From contig CAYMOV010000061.1 of the NCBI GenBank assembly GCA_964392085.1, forward strand, positions 1 to 14,690: DNA of 14,690 nucleotides, written 5' to 3'. The notes under the pieces were generated by a model that searched no databases, had not been told where the DNA came from, and saw nothing but the letters and a program-made list of their open reading frames with translations. Numbering within the stretch: position 1 is the first letter of the stretch; each line of letters begins with the position of its first letter. Both the position numbers and the translations under genes were made by a program. This DNA is from CAYMOV01 sp964392085 (GTDB lineage: Bacteria; Oederibacteriota; Muellerivitia; Muellerivitales; Muellerivitaceae). Shown here piece by piece: positions 14,350 to 14,690 of this stretch.

Positions 14350-14655
14350 ATGAAGCGGGTACACGGGTATTGGTTACTGGTAGTGGCCCTAATGTTTATC
14401 TCCGTTTCAGCCTGTAAAAAGAAGGACAACCCCTCCGCGCCGGTCGCACCAACTGCGTCACCGACGGCTACACCCACCCCATTACCAGGATCGTCCTGGA
14501 CGACCCGTGCCCTCCCCAGTTCACAACAATGGCAGTCTGTGACCTACGGGAATGGAGTGTTTGTGGCGGTCGCTGGTGGTAGTGCGGTGGCAGCGACATC
14601 TCCGGATGGGATCTCATGGACGTGGCGCACCCTCCCCAGTTCACAGGGCTGGTAG
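14350..14655 (+). CDS. Repeat-containing lipoprotein, interrupted by an amber codon and cut by the window end
   Basis: A surface or periplasmic lipoprotein whose frame closes at TAG 14653-14655 after 101 codons. Residues 1-22 are a lipoprotein signal: MKR, a hydrophobic core (YWLLVVALMFIS), and lipobox V-S-A-C with Cys22, followed by KKKD. Residues 25-47 form a Pro/Thr/Ala linker of the type PTASPTATPTPLP. From residue 50 begin 40-residue units with W-x-x-R-x-LPSS, W-x-SV-[TS]-YGNGVFVAV and ATSPDGISW, a pattern typical of beta-propeller-like repeats of the exo-sialidase/Kelch kind; binding or adhesion is inferred. ATG 14350 is chosen over the upstream ATG 14290 because it starts a proper signal peptide and has AGGGGG just ahead. 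The repeat continues in frame after the TAG to the window edge, so this is probably a disrupted or misread longer gene. Confidence 0.7.
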   Translation: MKRVHGYWLLVVALMFISVSACKKKDNPSAPVAPTASPTATPTPLPGSSWTTRALPSSQQWQSVTYGNGVFVAVAGGSAVAATSPDGISWTWRTLPSSQGW

Positions 14656-14690
14656 TCTGTGAGCTACGGTAATGGGGTGTTTGTGGCGGT
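14497..14690 (+). repeat. Tandem 120-base (40-residue) repeats in the lipoprotein gene
   Basis: Unit 1 spans 14497-14616 and unit 2 starts at 14617 and is cut at the window edge. Hand alignment of the 74 shared bases gives about 61 identities. CAG at 14533-14535 in unit 1 is TAG at 14653-14655 in unit 2. Further units very likely follow beyond the window. Confidence 0.9.

Noticed and set aside
14265..14477. 70-codon minus-strand frame opposite the lipoprotein gene start
   Set aside because: It overlaps a good lipoprotein signal peptide and promoter on the plus strand and has no ribosome binding site or domain.

Overview
The window looks like a scaffold piece from an uncultivated, GC-rich bacterium. 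It holds two runs of exactly 100 N (2922-3021 and 7232-7331), which are typical scaffolding gaps. Base composition falls sharply from left to right. Sample lines inside the toxin genes count near 70% G+C, the membrane-protein gene is intermediate, and the stretch after 13.2 kb drops to roughly 35-48%. Nothing here fixes the phylum. The sigma-70-like TATAAT boxes and the lipoprotein signal only say it is bacterial.

Region 1 (3-11416) is a two-gene operon for a Tc-toxin A subunit (TcA) split into two chains. The first gene is cut by the left window edge and by both gaps. It encodes the very large N-terminal chain: a beta-sandwich-like start, the CDC-x-x-C-[RK]-S-V-x-SPAAY region shared with SpvA/VRP1 and TcA, a helical shell with three tandem repeats of about 90 residues, a PA14-like module, and the Tc 'neuraminidase-like' region. 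The second gene starts 17 bases later behind a perfect AGGAGG. It encodes the C-terminal chain with the helical pore-forming region and the TcB-binding domain, and carries an unusual insert of octapeptide repeats near its N-terminus. Together the two chains should form the pentameric translocation pore that carries a toxic TcC payload. No TcB or TcC gene is visible, so the partner must lie upstream of the window or elsewhere.

Region 2 (11417-13208) is a short intergenic stretch with a perfect palindrome, a good sigma-70-type promoter, and a gene for a three-helix membrane protein of unknown function.

Region 3 (13209-14349) is AT-richer and has no long gene. It holds hairpins and several small reading frames. 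The best are a 50-codon and a 53-codon single-helix membrane microprotein on the minus strand and a 42-codon soluble peptide on the plus strand.

Region 4 (14350-14690) is the start of a lipoprotein gene: signal peptide with lipobox, Thr/Pro linker, then 40-residue repeats of a beta-propeller-like type. A single C-to-T difference between repeat units makes an amber stop in the second unit, and the repeat stays open after it to the window edge.
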